64,000 nucleotides of DNA from Bedellia somnulentella (GCA_963576735.1 OY755183.1:12481213-12545212), one strand, 5' to 3'. Positions 11,897-23,574 are shown, numbered from the stretch's first letter. A program made the numbers and translations. Notes: generated by a model from the sequence alone, not told the origin.

Positions 11897-11953
11897 ACCG
11901 TACACCCAAAACACACGAAAAATACCTACAACAAAGAAAAACATAATACATAA

Positions 11954-12564
11954 CAGTCCCTTGGAAGAATAAACAGTCCCCTGTCGTGTGGTAGGGCAGG
12001 GGACTGTCGCCAGGGGACTGTTTTTTTATGTTTTATTCGGAGGTAGTGTAAAAAGTAATTCAGTCACGTTATTTCACTTTACTTGGAAATCATCTATATT
12101 TTAAAACAATATTAACTACATAAGGTATCATTAAATCGAATAAAAATAAGTTATAAAATATCCTTACCAGAGGACTGTTGGATTTGAGGTTATGGCGCGT
12201 GCTTCGCAGATGGACGCGTGTACGGCACTAAATAAAATGTCACCCGAAAGCGAATAGCGGCATCTGAGCAAACTTCAGATCGGTTGCGTTTCGTTACGCT
12301 CAAGTAGAACATATTTTAACCTTTTGGAAAAAGAGGCGCGTAATTTAAAATATGCACAGGGGAATGTTCACGAAATACGGAGACACATTTTAATGTTATT
12401 TTTTAATGATTCCAAATAATGTTTGTAAAAAAGTAAGCATCTCTCCTGAACGATTGCTTAATGTTGTTTGAATAATTTAACAAGTTATTTGTTTTTTACA
12501 GATATTGTCATAACTACTTTTCCTTTAAGTGACTTTTCTGTTTTGGAGACACCCCAGGGGACTG
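11954..12564. repeat. Cluster of CAGGGGACTG motifs
   Basis: Copies or near copies lie at 11954 (inverted), 11974 (inverted), 11997, 12011, 12168 (CAGAGGACTG), 12357 (CAGGGGAATG) and 12555. Only the first two belong to the element's right end; the rest are in direct orientation to its right, upstream of the basic-protein ORF. They could be ends of further decayed copies or binding sites. The stretch 12180-12310 is also GC-richer than its surroundings. Confidence 0.55.
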
Positions 12565-14354
12565 GTTTTTGAGTGCTTTAAATTTTTTAAATATACATTA
12601 AAAATTGTTTTAATAATGATTTACTGCCAGCAGAGATAAATCAGGGCATTCTCTTTTAGATTTACTACGACTTATTACATAATCTATACCTATTATGAAA
12701 ATATTGCTCTGAGACAGCGAGTGGACAAGTTTCTGGAGAAACACCCGTATAACATTTTCAGATAAGTAAGTTTCGAGATTTTTCAATTTGTGTGTTCCAT
12801 TAGATTTGAGAAGCCTTATTGCACAAGTATCTTACTTCTTCCTGTTTGATCCTCACTGATTTCAAATAAGGCAATTTATGTGTATGTGACGTACTGTTAC
12901 GAAAAAATAACAGCGTTGCTACCGATTTCTGTAAGACGAAAGAGGTTTATTCACTTATTTTCAAATGGCATTTGATATTACCCGAAGTATTCTATAGCAA
13001 ATAATAAAAGATACCAAGATTACAAGAGCTCATCTATGATACCTTGCGTAAATTCTATTCCTACCAGTCAGAGCACTTATTACATCCCGTTATTTCCTCT
13101 GTGGATAACCTGTGCAATCAACATACCACTTGCCAAGTGCATTTACTGCACTATAACCGCTTTTGAAATTATACGTGAATGAGCTGGCTTTTTGTGATGA
13201 GGTACTCGTATTGTGCTAATCTGTTCGAATATTCGAATTGAAAATTGCACTCTTTGTTACTTTTTCTGAATATTTTTTGGTTTATTTCCGTTAGTGGTTT
13301 TTATTGGTCCTTTATTTATAAAACAATGATCTGAAGAAATGTATGTATGTGTAGTTAAATGATTAAAGGTATACGAAATCAAAGCTATTGATGAATATTT
13401 AGGTCATAGTATCATAATAGACCCTTATGAGTTGACTAATGCCAGATAGTATGATTTATTTTATTTCATTTTGCATTGCACAAACTTGGCGAACATACTT
13501 GAAATACAAAACTATGTTTATTTAATTCCTAACTTTTATCGAGCGATACTTTCTATAATAGTTAACTAGAACTAGCAAATTGGATTTCAATTATAAAACC
13601 AACTTGCACATTTACTGAAATACTAGGAGTTTTATCGGCTTTACCTACAACGTCCTATTACAATCAACCTCGTAAAGCGGCTCATTGGCAACCAAAGGAA
13701 AGTGGAATAGGTATGTTAAAAGTCTCACTGCTCTTTCATATACCTCAAGCACTGATCAATGAAGGTGTATGAAAGTGCATGTAATGTTAGTATGTCCTAT
13801 GTATAATAGTCGTTTATAGATACGAATCAATTTGGAAATGAATATAGATATCAAATGAATAAATCTATTCGGAAATATTACACAGATCATATACGCAAAT
13901 AAACCATACTTATTCAAAAAAACGTAATATGTTTACTAATATTTTATATATCTCTGCTTCATACAAAATACTTTACTTATCTACACTAGTCCTTTGAAAA
14001 TAAAAAGGCACTAATGGTACAGGGTGTGCCGAACTATCGAATGTCCAAGCTTTGCACTCGTTTGACCTTTGGAAAACGCAGACGTCACGCGATGTTTATA
14101 GAAAATTGATTCTAATCTTTATTTAGGTATTTACTTTAATAGTCTTTCAATAAATGAATATATTTGAGGAAATGTCTTATACTTCTTACAGCGATATTGT
14201 TACTTCGATAAGAGGTATTTAAGTTTTTGGAGAGATATATGTGATATCATTGCCCGATTATGAAAGCACCATCAGCATGGGATTGGAAAATGGCACTTAC
14301 ACTTAGATACAACTTTCATTTAACATATTCCACTTTTTGTTAACTTTCCATTAA
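12565..14354. other. AT-rich non-coding stretch
   Basis: Between the motif cluster and the truncated LINE; nothing recognised. Confidence 0.5.
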
Positions 14355-14370
14355 TATTGGGATTTAATTA

Positions 14371-14913
14371 TTGGGATTTCTGAAGCGCAATACGAAGGAA
14401 TTCAAACATACGAAAACAAAAATCTGTCTATATAACGCCTTGGTCCGCAGCAATCTGGAATTCGCAAGCGTCATATGGAACCCCTATTATGCAGTATCTT
14501 CCCAACGCATTGAATCCATTCAACGGGCTTTTACTCGCCATTTAGCATTCAGATCACCCGGAATATCATACAGACAGCCTTATACTCAAAGATTAGAGTT
14601 TTTTAAGATGGAGTCATTATTTAATCGTCGGAAAATGTTAGACTCTTCTTTTTTATATAAGTTAGTAAATAGTTACATTGACAGTACTGAAGTAATTAAA
14701 AATATTAATTTAACTGTTCCCTTCAACTATCCTCGAAACACAATTAGGAATATATTTAATGTAAGAAGATGCCGTACTAATATTGGACTTAATTCACCCA
14801 TTACGAGAATGTGTAAAAGTTATAACGAAATGCAGGCAAAACACGGTGAAATTGATATATTTGGTGACTCTTTGGCCGTTTTCAAGCAAAAAGTTAAAGT
14901 TGTGAATACATAA
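14371..14913 (+). pseudogene. LINE reverse transcriptase C-terminal fragment
   Basis: 180 open codons, beginning inside the protein without its own ATG (first codon TTG). The segment TKICLYNALVRSNLEFASVI, then WNPYY, SSQRIESIQRAFTRHLAF and a C-terminal helix-rich tail is the standard region after the catalytic palm in jockey/R1-group LINEs. The YxDD catalytic core lies upstream in a full element and is absent here, so this copy cannot be active. The uninterrupted frame suggests a fairly recent insertion. Confidence 0.8.
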
Positions 14914-15109
14914 GATGGGGTCAGTTTGTATTTAATTAGTTTACCAATTGTATTACTAAATTGAATTTTAATTTTGTTCTTATGATTGTAGTCTATTTCC
15001 TATTATCTTAGTTCTTTATTAAATTATTCTTATTACAGAAGAAATGTCTGATCATTTAAATATATTTATTGTTGTAATTTCTATAATTGGCATAGTTAAC
15101 TGTTTTTTT

Positions 15110-15157
15110 TAATTTAGTTTTAATTTAGTTTTAATTTAATTTTAATTTAGTTTTAAT
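15110..15157 (+). repeat. TTTTAATTTAG tandem repeat
   Basis: About four to five units of 11 bp in the 3' UTR of the truncated LINE, useful as a family marker. Confidence 0.8.
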
Positions 15158-16059
15158 CAATTTATTTAAATTTTATAATAATCATTTTTTAGAATGTTAT
15201 ATCTGTAATGTTAGTTATATAATTAATTATTTCAATTTTTAAATCGAATGATGTGGTTAGCCTATAATTGGTGTATTTAGTTGATATGTGTCATTTCAAT
15301 TCTAGTACTTTTTAAGACTGTTTACTATTTTCACTGTTGGTAATCCGTAATAAATAAATAAATAAATAAATAACAAGATATCCTGTGAGTTTCCCCATGG
15401 CTGTGTATTAGCCGCCCATCCCGCTCCGCTTAGCTTGCAACTTTTGGCTTTAAAGTCGCGGTTTTAGAAGATAATAGAATAGGAAAACTGTTTATTACAG
15501 TTGGTAACTAAAAATTATCTGATAATCAATACAACCAAAAAAAACGTACTAGTTTGTTGACCTGTCTCAATATTGCAATGTTTCATAAACAATCCGGTAC
15601 AACTATCAACAATATATTAATGCTATTTTCTGGTTGAATAATCTTAATAATGTGCAAGAATAAAAAACGTCTTATTGCATAACTCTAACTTTATTTAACC
15701 TTTTTTCAGATTATATCAATAAACGGTTCAACGAGGAAAAATAGAGAATAGGTAAGTTGAGTAAATTCTGTTAACAATTTAAATGAAGCCACGCATTGTT
15801 TATTCTCTGAGTATGACAGTAATCTATTAGGCAAAAGGTTTCGGAGCCAATTCATTTAGACAAAAAAAATACAAACATATCTTGCCTATTCATAATAAGT
15901 ATAGATATTTAATAAAGAGGTATTTATACATACAAAAAGTATTGCGCTTGGTTAACAGGTTGATGTACATCACTCACAAAAACGTATGTCTCATTCAATT
16001 TCCCCTATCATAGTCGTTCCGCACGATATTGAGTAGCATCCGACAAAAATCTGTACAAA

Positions 16060-16850
16060 TAGAAATTTGTGACGTCATAAGAATGTCAGTTACGTCGCCT
16101 TACATGTCAGTTTCAACCTCTTAGGACATACTGTGTAAGGCTTACACTGTAAGCGATTACTTTGCTTCATCTACTGTATATTTTATTAACATAAATAATT
16201 CTGTAAACTATTTTACTTGATATTAGTATATGTGTTAGTATAATTATAGCTGTTTAGTGTTGACTTAGAATATCTTTAAACCATTTTTTCTCGCGGAGTG
16301 TGTCGTCACGTAAGAAGCGACTTAGGATTATAAGGCTTCTCAAGTAATTTTCGGGCGATGATGTGGAGAGTGGAGAACCACCACCTTTATCTTTATCCTT
16401 TATTTTACAATCGTAACCCCATTATACTTAGATGCAACTGAAGAAATACCAATTCTGAATCTCTCGCTACCCTTTTTTTGGGATTTTTAGCCATGACCAG
16501 AGTATGTATACATATACATTATTGATGGTGTAAACGAAGCTACGGAGGTTTGTCAGGATCGTACAAATTAGCGGTCGATAGACTCTGCCCTGTAAGAATA
16601 TATATGTATGTATGTGGTTATGAGTATATGTATGTATTGTAGAATAGTAAGATATACCTGATTTGATTAAATTTAAAACAATGAAAATTTTGTTTGCATC
16701 TCATTTAATCAAATTGAGTAGTTGATTTTACATTCAGACAATGACAAAATAAGAATTAGTGTCATAGTAAGAATGTCAGTCACGTCCTCTTATCCATCAG
16801 TCCGCCTCTCTTAGGACATCCTGCTCGCACCTCGCTTCGCCTTTGTTTTA
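16060..16850 (+). repeat. Pair of direct repeats, 700 bp apart
   Basis: AGAATGTCAGTTACGTCGCC ... CTCTTAGGACATACTG (16078-16135) and AGAATGTCAGTCACGTCCTC ... CTCTTAGGACATCCTG (16768-16832) share about 65 bp. Unidentified family. Confidence 0.5.
16516..16595 (+). pseudogene. LINE 3'-end fragment ('SIVSAYPNG' type)
   Basis: GTAAACGAAGCTACGGAGGT and TGTCAGGATCGTACAAATTA, joined on its left to a family M scrap (16462-16515, minus). Confidence 0.5.
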
Positions 16851-18557
16851 TTATTATTCACAGAACGTTAGAGACGGATTACCGGTTGCCGTAGCCATTT
16901 CACTGAGTATTCACTCTTTTACTAAACCTAAAGAATTACTTTAAAATATTTATGTTGGAAGTTAAGAAATGGTTTTGAAGTATATTGTTTTGTTGGAAAA
17001 TGTGAAAGGTTATAGTTTCTAGCCCCATGTGTGGTAAAGGTGACAAATTGGATGGTGCTTATATTGACCATAGTAAGCAGTATGCTAGCAATTTTTATTT
17101 TTACTTAGAAAGTCCCTCAGTTGTTATTGAAAAACAAAGAGTTTGACAAATGTTTAACTAATTTTTATAAACCCCAACTATTATTTTAAAGTCCCAAATT
17201 CCTTAGTCACCTCTTTGGCTGCCCACGGGAAAACAATAAAAATAAATAAATAAATATGTGATAAATTTATAGACAACTTCAAGGATAACACTGGATGGCA
17301 AGTCATTGTTTTGATCTTCCAGCTATAGTTTACAGGAGTCACCTTTTTACGCGTATACTCTAGGTTATTTTCGAGGTTTAAATTCAAACATGAAGTGGAT
17401 TATGGAAATATGTCTTTTTTTTCTAAAGGTTTATAGTCATGATTCCATTTCTCTTCCGTCGTCGTCGACTTTAAACTCCTGACTTACAAAAGTACTCTTA
17501 CTAAACCGGAAATAGAAAATCAACTTCTACAATTAGCTCTAGTGTGCTTACTATTATTGCATACCAATTCTAAATTGGTTTTTATGTTAATGGAATAAGA
17601 TGCACCTGTGCACAATGAGTACCATGAAATTATTATTGTTTAAAGAGCAAACTCAATCTAAACACTATGCGCTTTTGATTTGATTGCAACAATCATTGCA
17701 TCGCAACATCAAAGAAAGAAGATTGTGGTTAATCATAGACTTGCGTAAGAGTTCATTGTCTGACTGAAGTGCATGGTCTACAAAATTTATCGTGAAAATT
17801 TATTAAGTTGTCTTAATTTTCCTGAGTGTTTTAGTTACCAATAAAATATATTCGCACCGTTTTTTTTAAAATAAATATAAGGTAGTGTACAAAAGACGTT
17901 GCGGTTGCTTTATGTATGAACTATTTAACACTAAAGAGTTTAGCACTTAGATAAGTATTACACTTAATAAATAGGCTGTAGAACTTACTTGCCATAGTAA
18001 GTTTTTACTATCTCGCAGTTTATACAAAAACATCTCATATTCACACTCATAATGTTATAGTTTGTTGTTCCTTTGTTTTGTCGTCAGAAAGTTTCACTTT
18101 CGTGAAACAAATGGATATTATCTCCGCTTATGTGTGCAAATATACAACTTCGCAAAAACTTTGTTTGTGAAAAGAAAATCAATTTCTATTTTATGTTGGT
18201 ATAATGCTTGCTAGCTGCACCACATGCAATTCAATGAACAAAAGCTGACGCTCTACTTCATATTGAAATTGAATTTAGAACATTGCTTTTTTTTCTTATT
18301 TTCGTGAATTGTTTCCAACTTTGCAGCCGTTTGGCTGTAAGGTGTTTAATAACATTCGTGAGATGAAACATTAATCCCATTTCGTAATTCAATTGTTCAA
18401 TCTTGTACCTATTTAAAAACTTTCTCAATTTAGCACCTGCATTGTTGTTTCGTAAACAATAATAATTGCATGCTATGTGCAACCTGTCATTTGGTGTTTT
18501 ATCTTTTATTTGTTATTATGGATTACTTTGCTTAAAATTATATTATTATTAAACAAA
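16851..18557. other. AT-rich non-coding stretch
   Basis: Only short ORFs in both directions, including 17181-17387 and 18258-18482 (minus), which lack any family resemblance. Confidence 0.5.
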
Positions 18558-18755
18558 CATATAGCCAGAGCTACAGAATAAGAAAATCTTCAATCACATT
18601 TCGAAGTTAATTTGGGATAAGATTGTTAAAGAAAGGATTGTTTGAAATGGGTTTCTAACCGAATTGCCCAACCATTGCTTGAATTCACCAAAAAAATTGC
18701 TTCGTAAAATAACGCCGGTAGGTAATGGGTTAGTGCTACTCTAAACCGTCACTAC
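18558..18755 (+). mobile_element. Diverged family M copy
   Basis: ATAGCCAGAGCTACAGAAT through GGGTTAGTGCTACTCTAAAC with many substitutions; an old copy. Confidence 0.6.
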
Positions 18756-20493
18756 AATACAAAGCTACATAGCATTTTATGATTCATACTACTCATTAAA
18801 ATGATTTACCTCTTACAACGTTTTATTTCAAATATTGTGTCTTAGTAAATTCGAGCCGAGTACCATCCCATTTAACTTTTTCAACGAAATACAGTAAGGT
18901 ATTTTTATGGTAACCGAAGAAAAATACTGCATAACATTATTTTTCGTCGTTACCCAAACCAAATGTTATGTTATCCCTCCCATATTTCCACACAAAGAAT
19001 ACGTAACTCTACTTTACTTTCTCCACTCTCAGATTGACGTGACTGATGTACCATACTTGTGGACTTTCAATACTTTTGTAAACACTCTCCCACACAAAAT
19101 AACAGTGTTTGTATATAATTACAGCCTTATTACTACGTTATTTCATAACCAGATAACTTGTCTATTAATTGGCGCAGTTGCTTCGCTAATGTGCAATGAA
19201 ATGCACCCGTTCGTTAATATAACAAAAGCAAAATACTTGAAAATATTGTGGTTGACAATATGTGGTGATGAGTGACACAATACTGCCAATGGTGATAATT
19301 AACTAAATAAAAAAAAAACGTGCTCGTTGAAATGAAAGTTGACATATTTGTGTGTTGACTTGACAGTCCACATTCCGTGGTTGTGTATTAGTGAAACTAA
19401 AATTATTATGGCGCCAAAAGTGTTATAAAAAAATATATTACATTTTTATTTTTATGTTCCATTAAATTAATTTAAGTGCGAGTAAGAAGTATCATCGTAC
19501 TTAATTTAATTAGTATTTTTTAGACACTTTTATAATTTTATCTTATTATAATCAATTCTAAAGATACAGATGGCCGTAGATCAGCTTCAGTTTTATAATA
19601 ACAATCGGAATAGAATAGAAGGTCGATTTCACAAATTACTCTAGCAGTTAGGAAATAATATAATATGTCGGCATTTTGCCTCGCGTGCCTTTAAATGATA
19701 GTAAATAAAAAAAAACGAATAGTAATGTAGAAGACTAAAAATATGCTTAGTCGCGCGGAAATGTATGTCGGACTTCTATAAAAGATTTAGTCATTTATTA
19801 AAACCCTTCATTTTGTATGATTTAACTATGTCATAGAGATTAACTTGCTATAAGTTTTAAGTAAGAGACTCGCTAATTTATGAAATTGTCATGAGATTCA
19901 TAGTGATTCGATTTAAAAACTACACCATCAAAACAAAACTTAATATTTGAAATAAATTGTTTATACCCTAGGAAGCAATTTTTTTTATGATAAAGTAATA
20001 ATTCAATTCATATTTTTTTTTATCACTAGAATAATTAAGATTCCTATCGCAGAACGAAATAACAACAACTGAAAAATAAAACTAAAACATTACAAAGATT
20101 TAATTAATACGGTGGTGTTAGGTTTAAAAACGTGACATTGGCAATAAAATGCACATGTATTTGATTGAATTCATTGTAAAACGCCATGGCACGACAAGGT
20201 ACGGCGCGGTACCGTATCGAAATGAAACTGTGTACCATAATTCATTTATCAGTTAACATTCTTTAGTGTAAGTGTGACTTAATGCATAAGGAAATCAAGA
20301 GAATGATAAATATTGTCATATTCAATCAAACCCAGATTCAAACATAGGTTTGAGGAATGAAAAAAGATAGCTAATGACAAAATACCTAATGGATTAGAGA
20401 ATGAGGTAGCTCTTAAAAAGTTTCTTAACTTCCTTAGGTTAATACTGGTACTAAGCTGACTATAAATGATACTATACATACTCTTACGTAGAC
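18756..20493. other. Stretch with one unexplained 122-codon ORF
   Basis: ORF 18907-19275 (plus) is Thr/Leu/Tyr/Phe-rich and is followed by CTAAATAAAAAAAAAAC near 19303, which looks like a poly(A) tail of a retrocopy. Its length is within chance expectation for this composition and I see no motif, so it is not called as a gene. Confidence 0.3.
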
Positions 20494-20506
20494 AGTAATT
20501 ACCAGT

Positions 20507-20761
20507 AATTTAAATCTTTTTGTTTATGAAAACCTCATGTGGAATCCCCATAAATATATAAAGTAGAATACTAATAAATAAAGAATAAATAAAGGAAAGA
20601 AAAATTTCGGCACAGGCGGGAATCGAACCCGTTACCCGCGGCTGGCAGCCATTGACACGGTAGCTCAATTGGCAGAGCGACGGGGGCGTATACCCGAGGT
20701 CGCGGGTTCGATTCCCGCCTGTGTCGAAATTTTTCTTTCCTTTATTTATTCTTTATTTATT
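20507..20761 (+). mobile_element. Foldback tRNA-derived SINE, copy 1
   Basis: The arms 20572-20631 and 20702-20763 are inverted copies (poly-AAATA stretch, GAAAGAAAAATTTCG, then the T-arm sequence GCGGGAATCGAACCCG and its complement). Between them is a tRNA-like unit (20654-20726) with box A-like TAGCTCAATTGG and a perfect box B GGTTCGATTCC. The left outer part is the complement of an 'AACCTCATGTGGGGATT'-type tail also seen at 36430 and 53625. AGTAATTACCAGT before it (20494-20506) and AGTAATTATCAGT after it (20762-20774) differ at one base and look like the target duplication. Confidence 0.65.
20654..20726 (+). other. tRNA-like head inside the foldback SINE
   Basis: The acceptor halves GACACGG/CTGTGTC pair with one G-T, the D stem GCTC/GAGC pairs, and the T stem GCGGG/CCCGC is perfect. 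The anticodon arm does not form a normal 5-bp stem with a 7-nt loop; only CGGG/CCCG with an 8-nt loop is possible. I therefore call it a pol III promoter-bearing SINE head and not a working tRNA gene. Confidence 0.55.
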
Positions 20762-21864
20762 AGTAATTATCAGTTTCCCAAATTTCGACAAATGTAGCTT
20801 TTCTGCAACTCTATCACGTACTCTCTTATTTAAGCCATCTAGTGTCGTGATCTATATAGAAATTTAGCAGTTAACTTAGGTATAGTTCCAATAACCTAAG
20901 AAGTGGTTTCACCTCATTCAATTCCCGTAACGTAACGGTGTAATCCACGATCAGTGCCGCTCAGCGATAACATACTTTCTTATCAGAAATACCGAACAAC
21001 TTTTACAAGCAAGAAAGTCATATTTTGTCGAACAATGAATTCATAATTGTTACTTTAATCTAATCTACATAAATACTGTGATTGAAAACGAAACGAAAAA
21101 ATATGTAATTGGCATCTCGCGTGACTAGTCTGTGAGTTAGATATACAAGTTGATAAATATATAATTACTCATATCATGTCTCAATATCTCGAAGTATTTG
21201 ATAAGATAGAGTCTGTACTAACATGCCATTGGAGAGTTCTGTCGCAAGCGCAACCGATTCTCTCTTTATACTAGACGCTCAGCTTTAAGAGAGACACAGA
21301 TTCACCAATTTTTTTAATGACTAGTTTAAATAGTAAAACACCTAATGGGTGTTGGTAGTAACAATAATCAACTCGGAAATATTTTATACATTCAATCTAT
21401 ACTGTTTATTGGGTATGATGGTTTGAGTATTTTATAGAGATAACCTTCTCAGTATAAAAATACCAAAATGTAAGTTTTTAAGATTTAAAATCTTATATAC
21501 CTATAAGAAAAGATCCGATAAAACCTAAATTACAATTAACTATCTACTATAAAACTAGTACCTTCCTTACAATGGGTTCATAAGAGCTTGAGAACATACT
21601 TTCATCACAGTATTTGAAAAACTCGTAGTTAAAGTTATCCAGTCAGTATCAAACTTAGTATCAAAGTCTTAATGTTCCAGATTAAATGTGTCCTAGACTG
21701 ATATCTGAAACTGTTAGAATTAAATTAAAAGCGTCAAAACAATAAATTAAGAGCGTCATACAGTCATACCTAACTTAAACGTACTGTAGCAACTAGACAA
21801 TAAAAAATATTATTCCTACAAATAACATTAAAACTACAACCTAACTTAAAAACTCAAAAAACGT

Positions 21865-22075
21865 GCCTAAAAAAACCGGGTTCAAAACCGTCATGAACTA
21901 ATGAGAATTACAAAAAGTGACAAAACAAAAAAAAACTGCGTTCAAGACCCGTGATGAACTAAGCCGAAGTACAAATGTTGCTAATTGAGGATTAAAAAGA
22001 GAGATAAATCAAAAATACTGTGTCCAAAACCCGTGCTAAACTAAACAGCAGTACAAATGCTGCTAATATCACCTG
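21865..22075 (+). repeat. Three degenerate tandem units before the orphan ORF
   Basis: Three successive segments share 'GTTCAAAACCGTCATGAAC', 'GTTCAAGACCCGTGATGAAC' and 'GTCCAAAACCCGTGCTAAAC', each followed by an 'AGTACAAATGYTGCTAAT'-like block in the last two. Period is roughly 80-90 bp with A-rich linkers. The ATG of the small ORF lies in the third unit. Confidence 0.5.
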
Positions 22076-22209
22076 GCAACGTATCGCCGAGCTCGGAGGA
22101 GGTGTCCCGCGCGCTGCACGCCTGGTGGCGCTGGTCGCTGCTGCTGGCCAGGCTGCTACACTGCGTCTGCCGGCTGCTGCTGCGAGCTGCCACTCACACG
22201 TGCTGTTAG
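22057..22209 (+). CDS. Orphan GC-rich small ORF or terminal exon, function unknown
   Basis: Positions 22080-22205 are far more GC-rich than everything around them. One plus frame runs ATG-TAG for 50 codons: MLLISPGNVSPSSEEV, a Trp/Arg stretch (ALHAWWRWSLLLARLL) and a Cys/Leu/Arg end finishing in CC. The middle and end look like an amphipathic or membrane-associating helix, and a terminal CC can be lipid-modified in Rab-type proteins; both are inferences. An AATAAA lies about 80 bp after the stop (22286-22291). The first codons fall in a degenerate tandem repeat (21865-22075), so the true start may be a splice junction instead; no good acceptor is visible. Two other frames on each strand are also open through the block. 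I do not recognise the protein. It may equally be a 3'-terminal exon, a CpG-rich regulatory block or a pseudogene. Confidence 0.3.
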   Translation: MLLISPGNVSPSSEEVSRALHAWWRWSLLLARLLHCVCRLLLRAATHTCC

Positions 22210-22285
22210 TGCCTTGTATACTACAACTCTTTAGCAGGATCGTTTGTGGTTCTGATCATATTTTTATTTAGTTTCATGCGTTTGT

Positions 22286-22291
22286 AATAAA
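22286..22291 (+). promoter_or_regulatory. Possible polyadenylation signal AATAAA
   Basis: Canonical hexamer about 80 bp after the TAG of the orphan ORF, and followed by no obvious GT-rich element. Such hexamers are common by chance in this AT-rich DNA, so it supports the ORF only weakly. Confidence 0.25.
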
Positions 22292-22918
22292 GGAATTCGA
22301 CCAGCATAATTAATTACTTTGTTTCAGATGACTGTGGGTATGATTTCAATGCTTACCACATTGAAAGTCATAGTTTCTTTAAGAAAGAATATACGTTTTT
22401 TCATGTGTGAGGGAATTCTAGAGCTTTTGCTCACAACCACTTTTAAAAGAAAAACTCTTCGACGGCAGGGCCAAAAATCGTAATAAACCTAAAGGCTCTG
22501 AGTTAAATATAGAAAAAACATGACGTATATCAAGAATGTTGAGCTTTAACATTAATGAGAACAAAAATAATTACACTGTAAACGTACTTTGTATTATTAT
22601 ATGCTTCGGAGTGGAGTTACTATACTTCGTATGTTTTGCTCATATTGCAAAAAGAGAGTCGTAAGTTGTTAAACATGGGCTAATATTTCTCATAATTTAG
22701 TTCACTGATATCCATAATCCGCAATGGAAGCAGTAACCTGACAAACTAGACCCAAATCATTAAGCAGTATAATGTAAAAATACGTCAAACCGGCATAGCT
22801 AGTACGTGCGATCTTTTAACTAGATATCGCGTGGTGTAAAACAGCCAATTAAAAATTACTGTCATCTCATTCTAACTGATATCGTGACATTAAAATTGCG
22901 CTCGTGCTAGGCCTCCTG

Positions 22919-23058
22919 CCCGGCTAGTACGAGCGTTGTTTAAACCAGTTATCGCGTCGGATAAAGCACCCATCTCTTACGCACTTACTAAGTATCGTAT
23001 ACTGCCATCTCATTCTAACCGTTATCGTGTCGATATAATAGCGTTCGTACTAGCCGGG
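22919..23058. mobile_element. 140-bp MITE, perfect 14-bp inverted ends, nested
   Basis: The ends are CCCGGCTAGTACGA and TCGTACTAGCCGGG. CTG lies directly outside each end, giving a 3-bp target duplication inside the sequence CCTCCTGGAGGG that is continuous in the inverted right-hand copy near 24130. Confidence 0.72.
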
Positions 23059-23574
23059 CTGGAGGGCAATTCTCACACGGTAGATATTATATCACTTTCG
23101 ATATTTATCACTTTTGTGATATTTTGCGATCGATATTTTTCTATTGAAAACCAGCCGATATGATGATATATATCAAAGGATGATATCGTGTGGTCACGAT
23201 CAGACGATATGATGATATTTGAAGATGTCGTGCGAACGGTAGCCATTTTGTTTTCAAATTTTGTTTGAATACTTATAGATAGAAAACTAAAATGTAGGTA
23301 AATATATTAAATGGATCATAGATCAAATAGTCTTAGAAGTTGTAAATAATATCTACTTGGATCAACGTTAATTATATTATTAAAATATAAAAAATATATT
23401 ATTTTTCCATTATAAAATTTCCAAAACTAAATTCGGTTGTCGGATGGTCCATTTGGGAATTTAGACTTTGCTAGTAACCGGCAAAGTACACTTAAAGGAA
23501 AATTTAAATAAACCAAAACATATGTAAATATTGACAAATTCAATATTCATTTTTTATTTAGGTGGCTTCAATCA

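Larger units (their letters stand above)
9476..11983 (-). mobile_element. Degenerate DNA-transposon-like element with CAGGGGACTG ends
   Basis: The left edge reads CAGGGGACTG at 9476 with a second CAGGGGATTG at 9496; the right edge has the inverted copies at 11974-11983 and 11954-11963. Both pairs are spaced exactly 20 bp, so the termini are inverted copies with a doubled motif. Between them, on the minus strand, lie the broken pieces of one long protein: a basic N-terminal part (10982-11896), a continuation after one in-frame stop (10778-10981), a Cys-containing part in another frame, and a decayed C-terminal part (9860-10175). A LINE 3' fragment interrupts it. No target duplication is evident. 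The middle of the protein, where a catalytic domain would be expected, is missing. I do not assign a superfamily. Confidence 0.55.
14355..15373 (+). mobile_element. 5'-truncated LINE with 3' UTR and AAATA tail
   Basis: A roughly 1-kb plus-strand insertion: the last third of a reverse transcriptase ORF, a 430-bp AT-rich 3' UTR with an 11-bp tandem repeat, and a (TAAA)n tail at about 15349-15373. The 5' junction is marked by a repeated ATTGGGATTT at 14356 and 14369, which could be a target or template-switch duplication. Confidence 0.75.

Noticed and set aside
10977..11972. Plus-strand ORFs of 185, 104 and 103 codons (Phe/Ser/Leu-rich)
   Set aside because: Antisense shadows of the Lys/Arg-rich minus-strand ORF; AAA/AAG codons read as Phe/Leu on the other strand.
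14371..14913. Host gene
   Set aside because: Sequence is the C-terminal part of a non-LTR reverse transcriptase with a LINE-type 3' tail.
18907..19275. 122-codon plus ORF followed by an A-run
   Set aside because: Length is within chance expectation in this base composition, there is no motif or compositional shift, and A-runs are common here.
20654..20726. Functional tRNA gene
   Set aside because: The acceptor, D and T arms pair, but the anticodon arm does not, and the unit lies within a repeated foldback element with a target duplication.
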